This document shows, piece by piece, positions 1 to 9,931 of a stretch of DNA of 49,477 bases. The stretch lies in the NCBI GenBank assembly GCA_027486655.1, contig JAIXOR010000018.1:1-49477 (forward strand), given 5' to 3'. Each line of letters begins with the position of its first letter. Positions within the stretch are counted from its first letter, which is position 1. This DNA is from Verrucomicrobiaceae bacterium (GTDB taxonomy: Bacteria; Verrucomicrobiota; Verrucomicrobiia; Verrucomicrobiales; Akkermansiaceae). The notes under the pieces are model-generated. The model did not search any database. It worked only from the letters and a program-made list of their open reading frames with translations, and was not told the origin of the DNA. The position numbers and the translations under genes were made by a program.

Positions 1-222
1 CTCACGCCACCGCTTCTCCGCAAAGCGCAAAGACGGCGCAAGACGGATGAAGGGGGCAGGCCGGGAAGCGGCGGGAGTTTTGTGGAGCGCGAGGGATTTG
101 CGGGTGCGGGTGTGAGCTGATGCTACAGCACACCGAAGAGCACCTCACCGGAGCGATTGAAATTCGGGAAAAGTTAAGCTCGGAATCCTGAAAATCCGTG
201 TCATCCTCGGCGTCATTGAGCC
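1..222. other. Left-edge non-coding stretch
   Basis: No convincing reading frame, tRNA or terminator is visible here. The stretch probably holds the promoter of the small membrane protein that begins at 223 and the end of something outside the window. Confidence 0.4.
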
Positions 223-435
223 ATGGACTTCAACCCTTACAGCATTTTGGCGGGGATCGTTTTCGGGACCTTGGGCTGGGGGGCTTTTTCTTATGGAAAG
301 CGCCTTGAACTATGGCAACCACGGGCGATCGGGCTGGGATTGATGGTGTATCCCTACTTCATCGCAAACCGCTGGCTGCTCTGGTTGATTGGCACCGGCC
401 TGCTGGTGCTTTTGTGGTTCTTTCACGACGAGTGA
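223..435 (+). CDS. Small two-helix membrane protein
   Basis: A 70-residue protein with two hydrophobic stretches (about residues 6-24 and 39-66), separated by a short polar loop containing the motif YGKR. The second stretch begins with a YPYF motif. Small proteins of this layout (often labelled 'amino acid transport protein' without real evidence) occur widely in bacteria; I recognise the type but not a function. It precedes the kinase gene at 491 on the same strand. The start is the first ATG and the length matches such proteins as I remember them. Confidence 0.65.
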   Translation: MDFNPYSILAGIVFGTLGWGAFSYGKRLELWQPRAIGLGLMVYPYFIANRWLLWLIGTGLLVLLWFFHDE

Positions 436-490
436 GGGTGCGTGATTTTCCTTGGCGTGGCGTGCGTTTTCCAGCGTAGTTCCCCCGCCC

Positions 491-1441
491 ATGCCTACTG
501 AAGCGATCCTTTCCACCGCCCGACAATTCCTCGGAGTGGACCCGACCGTTCCGATCACCCTTGAGCCGATCAAGCGCGGTGCGTCCGGCAGGACGATCGT
601 GCGGGTGAAAACGCCGTTGCGGGATCCGTTCATCGGCATCCATTGGACAGAGCAAAGGGAGGACAACGAGCAGTTCATTCCGATCGGCCGATTTCTGAAG
701 CAGGCGAAGCTGCGTGTTCCGGAGATCATCCATGAGCGGGCGCGGTATCGGGTGGCGCTGGTGGAGGACCTGGGGGATGTGGATCTTCACTCGCTGAGAG
801 ACCGGCCATTCGAGGAGCGGTTGCCCTTGTATCGATCGGCCTTCCGGCAGGTGGATCGGTTGTTTTACGCGAAAGCCCCCAAAGAGCTGCATTTGATGCC
901 ACCGTTTGATGCGGCGCTTTATCGTTGGGAGCAGAACTATTTCTTCGATCATCTGGTGGAGGATCATCTGGGCCTGGAGGCGGATTCGCTGCGGAAAAAC
1001 CCGGTTTTCATCGAAATGGCGGAACGACTGGGAGCCGGGGCGCGGCATTTGGTGCACCGGGATTTCCAATCCCAGAATCTTCTCATCAAGGATGATGAGG
1101 CGTGGCTGATCGACTTCCAGGGGCTGCGTCGGGGTCGGCAGGAATATGATCTGGCTTCGCTGATCTTCGACCCCTACATGAATCACAGCCGGGATGAGCG
1201 CGAGGCTCTGCTGGAGTTGTGGGAAGAGATCGCCGACGAGCGGCCGGAAACGAGTTTGTTCCACCAGTGCGCGGCGCAGCGGTTGATGCAGGCGATGGGA
1301 GCCTATGGCAATATTCTGAAGAACCGTGGTGACGAGTGGTACCGTCAGCACATCGGGCCGGCGGCACGGCTGTTAGAAGAAGTCACCGCGGGCACGCCAC
1401 TCGAAGAACCACTCGCGCCGGTGCTCGGAGCGATCCCCTGA
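491..1441 (+). CDS. AmgK-like aminoglycoside-phosphotransferase-fold kinase
   Basis: About 316 residues with the APH/choline-kinase fold. The catalytic loop HRDFQSQN (residues 189-196) carries the Brenner HRDxxxxN motif, and the metal-binding LIDFQG (Asp about 208) corresponds to DFG; a YDLASL segment follows, as in AmgK-type kinases. AmgK phosphorylates the anomeric carbon of N-acetylmuramate or N-acetylglucosamine in cell-wall recycling, so sugar phosphorylation is a reasonable guess; the substrate is inferred. I chose the ATG at 491 rather than the upstream ATG at 452, because the first 13 codons of the longer frame look non-coding. No MurU-like nucleotidyltransferase follows, although amgK is usually paired with murU. 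The next gene starts 6 bases after the stop. Confidence 0.75.
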   Translation: MPTEAILSTARQFLGVDPTVPITLEPIKRGASGRTIVRVKTPLRDPFIGIHWTEQREDNEQFIPIGRFLKQAKLRVPEIIHERARYRVALVEDLGDVDLHSLRDRPFEERLPLYRSAFRQVDRLFYAKAPKELHLMPPFDAALYRWEQNYFFDHLVEDHLGLEADSLRKNPVFIEMAERLGAGARHLVHRDFQSQNLLIKDDEAWLIDFQGLRRGRQEYDLASLIFDPYMNHSRDEREALLELWEEIADERPETSLFHQCAAQRLMQAMGAYGNILKNRGDEWYRQHIGPAARLLEEVTAGTPLEEPLAPVLGAIP

Positions 1442-1447
1442 ACTCCC

Positions 1448-3112
<1,665 letters not shown>

Positions 3113-3165
3113 AGGGCGAGGAAGGCGTGAGGTCAATCGCGCGCAGTTCCCGCTGCATCATCCAT

Positions 3166-5103
3166 TCACGGGTCCACCTGGATCCGCAGGAACCCGCGGG
3201 GTGGCAGTGCAGGCGTTTGGAACGAGAGCATGCCATCGGTGGCGGCCAACTGCGGCGACCCCTCCGCCTCCCATGGGCCGTGCGGGGCAGGCGCCCGCTG
3301 GAGCTGATAGAAATGACCGGCATGCGAACGGATGCGCACGGTCACTTGCCCGCCCGCACTTTGAATCTCGTGGATCTCCATCCGGCCGGGATCGATCACG
3401 ATGCCGAAGTTGACCATGGTTTCCGGAAGTTCGGGCGAGCCGGTGAGCAGATCGATGACACCGAGATTGACGAGCGAACCGGTCACACGGAGCGCCGAGC
3501 CGCTCTTCATGCGGATGACGCCGTTGTTGGTGACGTTTCCATGGAATACGAGGGATCCATCCGCCGTACTTGTCAGGATGCCGTTGTTGGTGACATCGCC
3601 GTGAAACGATATCGACGCCTGCCGGGGCGGGGTGATGGATCCGTTGTTGATGAACGATGAGCGGAACGCGAGAGGACCGGAGGCCGTGAGCGACCCGTTG
3701 TGGACCACGGCGGCATCGACCGATCCTGAGCCCGTCAGCGCGGAACCGGCCAAAAGATAGAGTGAGGGAGCGGTAAGGGCCGCGCCTGCGCCGAGGTCCA
3801 GCGTGCCGTGACAGGCGATGCTGCCGGTGGTGGCGGTGGTGCCGGCGAGCTCGAGCACGGCGTTTGATGCAACACTGACCACCGATGAGGACGGGAGTGC
3901 CGAAGTGATGCCTCCCGACGGTGAATGAGCCCGGAGAAGGGCCTCATGCCATTGCGCCGCCATCCAAGAGAAACCGATATCATTGGGATGCACCCCGTCG
4001 GCGATGTGGCCATTTGCCGGGAATCCCGTATGCAAATCAACATGCCGCACTTTCTTTCCCATGGCTTGGAACTCCGCGACGACCGCCTGGACGATCGCGT
4101 TGTAGGGAAGCACCCCGAGGTGCCAGTTGATCGGAGTGATGCTGGCGACGAACAAGGTGGCATCCGGTCGCAGGGTGGTGATTTTTGCAACAAGCCCGCG
4201 CAGCCGTTCCATGGAACCTTCCGGCATATCCAGATCGTTGGCACCGGCGAGCAGCAGGATGGCGTGGGGAAAAAGCTGAGCGCGCCCGGTGCCGTTGCCC
4301 CCGGTGAGCCAATGACCGCCGTTCGGGTTGCGGTCGGCACCTCCGTATTGAAGAAACCGATCGGTGTTGAGGCCGTCCAAGTTGGCGGACAGGTCGTCCA
4401 GATTGTAAGAGGAGTGGCCTTCGTGCCATCGTTGGTCCACTGGAGATATGGGCAGCAGGCCGGGGCGCTCCGCCGAGGAGCCCGCGTAACGCAAGCCGGG
4501 AGCATGGGAAATCATGAGATCATGGAGAGGCCCGCGGTAACCGGCGTGGGAGCCCTGCCAGCCATAAGTGATCGAATCCCCGAGCGGCATCACCCGCCAG
4601 ATCGCGGGAAAGACCGGCGGGGCTGCCAGTTTCAGCACTCCGGCATTCACTTGCACCGGACCGGTGAACGGGTTTGCGCCTTCCAGGATCAATCGACCGG
4701 TTCCGGTTTTCGCAAACCCGTCGCTGCCTGTGATGTTGACGCCGATGCGGACCTCGGCACCGCCTACATCGATCGTGGGCAGGCCGCTCGAAGCATCGAG
4801 GGTGAGGATGCCTCCGCTCCCGCGCCGCAGCGACCAGTCCCGCCCCCCGGCGAAAACAAGACCGCCGATCGTTCGGGCACCGTCGAGCGTGATGCACACG
4901 CTCCGTGCGGGGGACAAAGGCGGAAAGGTGGCGACCGACGCCAGCCCTTGGGCGGGTTGGGCGGAGACCCAGTTTGATGCGGCCGCCCATGAACCTCCGC
5001 CCGGATTGCTCCAGGTTCCCTCCGCGGCGGAAAGCAGCGCGGAAACATGGATCAGGACCACGGGCGGGAGCGCCCATGTCACCGGTCGGGGGGAGGAAAG
5101 CAT
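3166..5103 (-). CDS. Secreted SGNH hydrolase with PATR beta-strand repeats
   Basis: About 645 residues. A signal peptide (residues 1-27, ending LLSAAEG) is followed by an autotransporter-associated beta-strand region including TGTGRLILEGANPFTG. An SGNH/GDSL esterase domain follows: block I GDSIT with Ser at about 177, block III GANDL at about 287-291, and block V DGVHPND with the Asp/His pair at about 369-372. The C-terminal third contains repeated 'VTNNG' strand units. It probably deacylates a carbohydrate or other ester outside the cell. I chose the start at 5103 because a signal peptide begins there; an upstream ATG at 5175 would put about 24 residues in front of it. It is convergent with the CHASE2-like gene and divergent from the PEP-CTERM gene. 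No outer-membrane barrel is present. Confidence 0.8.
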   Translation of the reverse strand: MLSSPRPVTWALPPVVLIHVSALLSAAEGTWSNPGGGSWAAASNWVSAQPAQGLASVATFPPLSPARSVCITLDGARTIGGLVFAGGRDWSLRRGSGGILTLDASSGLPTIDVGGAEVRIGVNITGSDGFAKTGTGRLILEGANPFTGPVQVNAGVLKLAAPPVFPAIWRVMPLGDSITYGWQGSHAGYRGPLHDLMISHAPGLRYAGSSAERPGLLPISPVDQRWHEGHSSYNLDDLSANLDGLNTDRFLQYGGADRNPNGGHWLTGGNGTGRAQLFPHAILLLAGANDLDMPEGSMERLRGLVAKITTLRPDATLFVASITPINWHLGVLPYNAIVQAVVAEFQAMGKKVRHVDLHTGFPANGHIADGVHPNDIGFSWMAAQWHEALLRAHSPSGGITSALPSSSVVSVASNAVLELAGTTATTGSIACHGTLDLGAGAALTAPSLYLLAGSALTGSGSVDAAVVHNGSLTASGPLAFRSSFINNGSITPPRQASISFHGDVTNNGILTSTADGSLVFHGNVTNNGVIRMKSGSALRVTGSLVNLGVIDLLTGSPELPETMVNFGIVIDPGRMEIHEIQSAGGQVTVRIRSHAGHFYQLQRAPAPHGPWEAEGSPQLAATDGMLSFQTPALPPRGFLRIQVDP

Positions 5104-5271
5104 TGGTTGGAGGGGGGATCCGAAGCGCCCCATCATCGCCCGACCCGTCGCAAGCTCAAGCCAACAATCCACCAAAGCATTACGGAAATCCCGATTGCAA
5201 GGGCTGCCAAGACATCGGGAGCGTCACGAGATTTCGCTTTACCCAAAGCTCCGACCGGACAACCTCGATTC

Positions 5272-6207
5272 ATGAAACATGGTTTCCTCCCCACCATGAT
5301 CGTAGCCCCCCTGGTGCTCGCGATCCACGTTCATGGCGCCGCCGTGCTCGACTTGGTTCCGGGGTCGCACCTGAAGGACATCGAGCAGGTGATCTATCAG
5401 AGTGGAGCCAGCACCATCGTGCAGAACACCCCCGCCACCGGTGTGGCGGTGAACGGGGATGGAGAGATGAGCGTGAAGAGCGTGCGCATCACCGACGGCG
5501 CACCGGTGGATCTCACCTTCTTCAACACCGCCAACGCTGTGGTGGTGAACGTCAATCCCCAGTTTGCCGGCATCGGCGGAGTGGGTGTGTTCAACAACGG
5601 AGTGACGACCTACAGCACCGACGGCCTCACCGCGTACGCGAATGCCTACGCCGCCACGGTGCTGGATACGGATCTGCGCAACTTCACGTTCCACGACTAC
5701 CTCACGCCCTCGCCCGCCACTGCGGGAGTGCCGGATCTCGATCTGTTGTTTTACCATGCGATGTTGCCGGAGGATTACTTCCTCGTTTCCGAACGGTGGG
5801 GAAACTCGAGCTTCACGGTGACGGCGCTCAAGGCGGACGGCACTCCCTACGCAGGTGCAAACATCCTCCGGCTCGGCGGTCCGGGCGGCACCTTCGGCGT
5901 CGGCTACGAGGTGTATGACTGGAACACCGGATACGCGGCGCTTGGCAACCAACCCACACAGGCCCAGGCGCTTTCCTTGTTTTCCGTGAGCAAGTTTTTC
6001 GAGGGCACTGCGGTGCAGGCAGGTCCGGTATACGGGCTGCGGATCGACAATGACGGTGAGGCGGACCCCAAGATCATGGGCATCAGTGGCAGCACCTTCA
6101 GCGACAATCCGGAAAACCCCCAACTCGTGCCGGAGCCTTCCGCATTCCTGATCGCCGCGCTTGGCGGTGTGTTGTGGATCGCCAGGCGCAGGCGTCGGGT
6201 TTGTTAG
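5272..6207 (+). CDS. Secreted PEP-CTERM sorting-signal protein
   Basis: 311 residues. An N-terminal signal peptide (MKHGFLPTMIVAPLVLAIHV) precedes a beta-rich extracellular domain I do not recognise. The C-terminus is a textbook PEP-CTERM tag: VPEPS, a hydrophobic helix of about 15 residues, then a RRRRR cluster. The tag directs cleavage and anchoring by an exosortase, common in polysaccharide-producing bacteria including Verrucomicrobia; no exosortase gene is in the window. The ATG at 5272 is chosen over an upstream in-frame ATG because it starts the signal peptide. The gene ends in a TGTTAG hexamer (Cys-stop), 12 bases before the convergent hemL end. Confidence 0.85.
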   Translation: MKHGFLPTMIVAPLVLAIHVHGAAVLDLVPGSHLKDIEQVIYQSGASTIVQNTPATGVAVNGDGEMSVKSVRITDGAPVDLTFFNTANAVVVNVNPQFAGIGGVGVFNNGVTTYSTDGLTAYANAYAATVLDTDLRNFTFHDYLTPSPATAGVPDLDLLFYHAMLPEDYFLVSERWGNSSFTVTALKADGTPYAGANILRLGGPGGTFGVGYEVYDWNTGYAALGNQPTQAQALSLFSVSKFFEGTAVQAGPVYGLRIDNDGEADPKIMGISGSTFSDNPENPQLVPEPSAFLIAALGGVLWIARRRRRVC

Positions 6208-6219
6208 AAAAACCGCGGC

Positions 6220-7509
6220 TCAGATCCCCGCGAGGACCTCTTCGAAGACCGTGAGTGTGTCGTCGAGATCCGCTTCCGTGTGGGCCAGTGAGATGAATCC
6301 GGTTTCGTAGGGCGAGGGGGCGAGGTAGACGCCCTTGTCCAGGCAGCCCCAGAAGAATTTCCGGAAAAACGCAAGGTCCTGCTTCATCACATCGTCCACG
6401 TTGACGATCTCCCGGTCGGTGAAAAACAGGCAGAACATCGAACCTGCGCGATGGATGCGGTGGGGCACGCCTTTTCCGGAGAGCAGCGCGCGCAAACCCT
6501 GTTCGAAGTGCGCACCGAGCTCCTCCAGGCGGGGGAATCCCGAGGGTTTCGCGAGTTCCTTCAACTGTGCGAGGCCGGCGGCCATGGCCAGGGGATTGCC
6601 GGAGAGCGTGCCTGCCTGATAGACCGGTCCGAGCGGGGCGAGCATGTCCATGACGTCCGCCCGGCCGCCGAAGGCCCCGACCGGCAGGCCACCGCCGATC
6701 ACCTTGCCGAAGCAGCTGAGATCGGGTGTTAGATTCTCGATCCCCTGCACCCCCGCCTTGCCGAGGCGGAATCCGGTCATCACTTCATCGAAGATGAGCA
6801 ACGCACCGTGTTTCCGGGTGATCGAGGAAAGCAGCTCAAGATATCCGGGTTTCGGGAACACGAGGCCGGCATTGGCCGGGTAGGACTCCACGATGATCGC
6901 TGCGATCTCCTCGCCACGCGCGGCGAAAAGCGCCTCAAGGGCCGCGGGGTCGTTGTATGGCAGCACCAGCGTGTGTGCCGCGAATGCCTTTGGCACCCCG
7001 GCGGAGTCCGGCTCGCCATGAGTGAGTGCACCCGACCCTGCGGCCACCAGCAACGAGTCGCTGTGCCCGTGGTAGCAGCCGTCGAACTTCACGATGAGAT
7101 CGCGTTTCGTGAATCCGCGGGCGAGACGGATGGCGGACATGGTGGCCTCGGTGCCGGAGTTGCACATCCGGACCTTGCCGACCGATGGCACCCATTCGGT
7201 AATGGTGCGTGCCATTTCGACCTCGAAAGGATTCGGAATGCCGAAGGACACCCCGCTTTTGGCCACTTCGTGGATGGTGTTGGTGATCACCACGGGCGCG
7301 TGGCCGAGGATGTTGGGGCCCCACGAGCCGATGTAGTCGATGTAGGTCTTGCCATCCACATCCTCGATGCGGCTGCCATGGGCCTTGCGCACGAAAAACG
7401 GCTCGCCGCCGACGTTGCGGAAGGCGCGGACGGGGGAATTCACCCCGCCGGGGATCACTTCACGGGCGGCGGCGAAAAGCTTGGAGGAAAGTGGGCCAGG
7501 CGACTGCAT
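6220..7509 (-). CDS. hemL: Glutamate-1-semialdehyde 2,1-aminomutase
   Basis: 429 residues, the usual HemL length. It is a PLP enzyme converting glutamate-1-semialdehyde to 5-aminolevulinate for haem biosynthesis (C5 pathway). Visible motifs include VIPGGVNSPVRAF at the N-terminus, SGTEATMSAIRLAR, the LLIFDEVMTGFR block with the PLP-contacting Asp, and FGKVIGGGLPVGAFGG with the Schiff-base lysine. YQAGTLSGNPLAMAAG is also typical of the family. The open frame continues upstream for about 290 more codons, antisense to the neighbouring gene; the ATG at 7509 gives the family N-terminus, so the extension is discarded. Confidence 0.97.
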   Translation of the reverse strand: MQSPGPLSSKLFAAAREVIPGGVNSPVRAFRNVGGEPFFVRKAHGSRIEDVDGKTYIDYIGSWGPNILGHAPVVITNTIHEVAKSGVSFGIPNPFEVEMARTITEWVPSVGKVRMCNSGTEATMSAIRLARGFTKRDLIVKFDGCYHGHSDSLLVAAGSGALTHGEPDSAGVPKAFAAHTLVLPYNDPAALEALFAARGEEIAAIIVESYPANAGLVFPKPGYLELLSSITRKHGALLIFDEVMTGFRLGKAGVQGIENLTPDLSCFGKVIGGGLPVGAFGGRADVMDMLAPLGPVYQAGTLSGNPLAMAAGLAQLKELAKPSGFPRLEELGAHFEQGLRALLSGKGVPHRIHRAGSMFCLFFTDREIVNVDDVMKQDLAFFRKFFWGCLDKGVYLAPSPYETGFISLAHTEADLDDTLTVFEEVLAGI

Positions 7510-7641
7510 GCGGAGACTCTGTACAAGGAGCGGCGCGCGGCCAACCGCGAAGAACGGGATTGCGCTGAATATCCGCACGGTCGATGCTGTCGGAGCGGAA
7601 TGGATGTTCCGTGCCATTTGAAACCCCGTACGCTGCGCGCC

Positions 7642-8367
7642 ATGAAACCGGCAACCCTCCTTGTTCTCGCCGCCGCCCTGTTCGCACCCGCCCTCCCTGC
7701 GGAAACCAAGCGCGCCGAGCGCAAATCCCTCCTCGATTCCGATCCGGACGTGGTTTATCTCGAACAGGCTCTCAAGAATCCCGTGGAGCTCAACGTGATC
7801 AAGGAGGCTCCCGTTTTCTCGGACAAGGAAGGCCGCCACCGTCTCGGCACGCTCAAGGCGGACCAGACGGTCAGGTTGGAGGCCATCACGGACCGGATCT
7901 ACCGCGTCCGGGGCAAGGGCACCCGCGACGGCATCGCCGGCTGGGTCGCCCCCTGGGCATTTTCCTCCAAGGACCCGCAGTTCGTGACCCATCTCAAGGA
8001 GTTCTACGACCGACAGATCCAGGTGATGAAACTCATCGAGGCCAAACAAGTCGCCGTGGGCATGACTCCCGACGAGGTGTCCAAGAGCATCGGAAAACCC
8101 ACCAAGACCACCGTGCGCAAGACCGACAAGGGGGAAAGCGGCCGCTGGGAGTTCATCGACTACGAGGAGGTGAAGCACTACATCACCCGCGTCGATCCGG
8201 CGACCGGTAGGGTCTTCCGTCAATTGTCCCACGTCACGCAGATCGAGAAGGGCCGCACCAACGTCGATTTCGAAAACGGTCTGGTCACCGCCATCGAACA
8301 AAGCGAGGACCGCCAGGGTTCCTCCAACGTCCGCATCGTCGTTCCGCCCCTGGTCTTCGGCTGGTAA
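7642..8367 (+). CDS. Exported SH3-like protein with BamE/SmpA-like segment
   Basis: 241 residues with a clear signal peptide (MKPATLLVLAAALFAPALPAE). The middle (about residues 55-115) resembles a bacterial SH3 domain, with a GTLKADQTVRLEAI segment ending in GWVAPWAF. The next part, VAVGMTPDEVSKSIGKPTKT (about 138-157), has the 'GMT.eeV...GkP' pattern of SmpA/OmlA (BamE)-like domains, which mediate envelope protein interactions. A periplasmic structural or binding role is likely; no enzyme motif is visible. It is divergent from hemL across about 130 bases. Confidence 0.7.
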   Translation: MKPATLLVLAAALFAPALPAETKRAERKSLLDSDPDVVYLEQALKNPVELNVIKEAPVFSDKEGRHRLGTLKADQTVRLEAITDRIYRVRGKGTRDGIAGWVAPWAFSSKDPQFVTHLKEFYDRQIQVMKLIEAKQVAVGMTPDEVSKSIGKPTKTTVRKTDKGESGRWEFIDYEEVKHYITRVDPATGRVFRQLSHVTQIEKGRTNVDFENGLVTAIEQSEDRQGSSNVRIVVPPLVFGW

Positions 8368-8420
8368 GCCCAAGGCATCGGTCACCGCTTCTTTCCATCT
8401 TCATTCCAATCTCCATTCTC

Positions 8421-8864
8421 ATGGCTCTTCACTGCCCGGATTCCCTCACCTCCATCGCCGGTTTCTTCAACGGTCTCGCCCCGGGAAAGCTCGATGCACT
8501 CGGCGACATCTACTCGCCGGGAATCGAGTTCCGCGACCCGCTCCATCAGGTTCACGGACTCGCGGCCCTGCGACAGGTCTTCGAGCACCTGTTCCAGCAA
8601 CTCAAGGATCTCTCGATCATCGTTACCGACGCCCATGGCGACGACCGCACGGGCTTCCTTCTTTGGGAAATGTCCTACAGCTTCCGCGGCGCGCAGAGAG
8701 TCATCACCGGCACCAGCCACATCCGCTTTGCGGCCGATGGCAGGGTCGCCGCCCAAACCGACCACTGGGATGCCTCCTTCCCGGTCTACGGCGAGTTCCC
8801 CGTGCTCGGTCTCGCCATGCGTGGCATCAAACGACTCGTCACGGCGAAGCCTAACCCATCCTGA
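8421..8864 (+). CDS. NTF2-like (SnoaL-type) protein
   Basis: 147 residues with the small cone-shaped NTF2/SnoaL-like fold: helices then strands, with FFNGLAPGKLDALGDIYSPG at the start and a TGTSHIRFAADGRVAAQTDHWD strand pair. Such proteins act as isomerases, hydrolases or binding modules. This subtype often lies near fatty-acid or reductase genes in other genomes, but here its neighbours do not indicate a substrate. It lacks a signal peptide and is probably cytoplasmic. Another NTF2-domain gene starts about 90 bases downstream. Confidence 0.75.
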   Translation: MALHCPDSLTSIAGFFNGLAPGKLDALGDIYSPGIEFRDPLHQVHGLAALRQVFEHLFQQLKDLSIIVTDAHGDDRTGFLLWEMSYSFRGAQRVITGTSHIRFAADGRVAAQTDHWDASFPVYGEFPVLGLAMRGIKRLVTAKPNPS

Positions 8865-8956
8865 CCATCCACACTCGCCGCAGGAAAAGCGCTTTCTTGC
8901 ATTCCCCGGGACATTGGTTACACCTTGTGCCAATCGACCCATCCCGATTTCCCATC

Positions 8957-9913
8957 ATGAAACATCCCATGCTGCAAACGGCGCTCGCCGTCATCGCGCT
9001 TGCCAGCGCTCCGTGTCAGGACGATCCGAACCAAGCCAACCTCGAGGCCCTCGCCGCCAACGCCAAGGTCTTCGTGGAATCCTACAACAAGGCGGATTCG
9101 GAAGCCCTCTCGAAATTGTTCCTGCCCGAGGGAGAAATCGTCCTCGCGAATGGTGAGATCGTCGCCGGCAGGGACGAAATCAAGGAGTTCTATGCAGGAG
9201 TCTTTTCCGCCGCCTCAAAACCCAAAGCCGCGCTGGAGGCGGGAGCGGTTCGCTTTGTTTCCCCGGGCATCGCAGTGGAGGATGGCACGCTCCATGTCAC
9301 CAAACCCGGTGGTGAGATCACCTCGCATTTCTACACCGCCGTGCAGGTCAAACAGGAAAACGGCAGCTGGCTTACGGCAAGCATCCGCGACGAGATCGAG
9401 GATCAGGCCCCCGCGAGCGAGAAGCTGCTTGCCCTGGAGTGGATGGTCGGTGACTGGCTCATCGAGACCGAGGGCAGCCGGACCTTTCTCTCGTTCACCT
9501 GGAGCGATGACGGGCCCTACATCGACGGCCGCGCCCTGACCGAACAAGCGGGTGAGGACAGCACCTCCTCCACCTACCGCATCGGTTGGAACGCCAACCG
9601 CAAGAATCACGTCTCCTGGGCCTTCGATGCCCTCGGCGGCTACACCCGCTCCGAATGGACCGCCGGCGCAGAAGGCTGGCTTCTCCGCACCAATGGCGTC
9701 ACCGCCGATGGTGAAATCAACCAATCCACCCAGATCCTCAAGCCGGATGAGGACAAGCTCGGCTTCACCTGGTCCACCCGCGATCAGACTCTCGCTGGCG
9801 AACTCCAGCCGGACCGCAGCGTTCACGTCGTGAAACGTCCGCCGGACCTCGAAAGCAATGCTGGCGTCACCGACGAAGCCGGCACCGATGCCGAACCCGC
9901 CGACCAGCCCTGA
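8957..9913 (+). CDS. Exported two-domain protein with NTF2-like N-terminus
   Basis: 318 residues. A signal peptide (about 1-18) precedes an NTF2-like domain of the SgcJ/EcaC type (about residues 25-150: FVESYNKADSEALSKLFLPE, VAGRDEIKEFYAG, TAVQVKQENGSW). A beta-rich domain follows (about 160-290: LEWMVGDWLIE, TYRIGWNANRKNHVSWAFD), resembling DUF1579-like lipocalin-type domains. The acidic, Ala/Pro-rich tail looks disordered. The first ATG of the longer open frame (8897) precedes a non-signal region, so I take 8957. Function unknown; it may bind a small molecule in the periplasm. The next gene begins 18 bases later, suggesting co-transcription. Confidence 0.7.
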   Translation: MKHPMLQTALAVIALASAPCQDDPNQANLEALAANAKVFVESYNKADSEALSKLFLPEGEIVLANGEIVAGRDEIKEFYAGVFSAASKPKAALEAGAVRFVSPGIAVEDGTLHVTKPGGEITSHFYTAVQVKQENGSWLTASIRDEIEDQAPASEKLLALEWMVGDWLIETEGSRTFLSFTWSDDGPYIDGRALTEQAGEDSTSSTYRIGWNANRKNHVSWAFDALGGYTRSEWTAGAEGWLLRTNGVTADGEINQSTQILKPDEDKLGFTWSTRDQTLAGELQPDRSVHVVKRPPDLESNAGVTDEAGTDAEPADQP

Positions 9914-9931
9914 AACCGGAAATCCCTTCCC

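Noticed and set aside
7510..8385. Upstream extension of the hemL frame (about 290 codons)
   Set aside because: HemL begins normally at 7509; the extension is antisense to the SH3/BamE-like gene, which has a signal peptide and coding logic.
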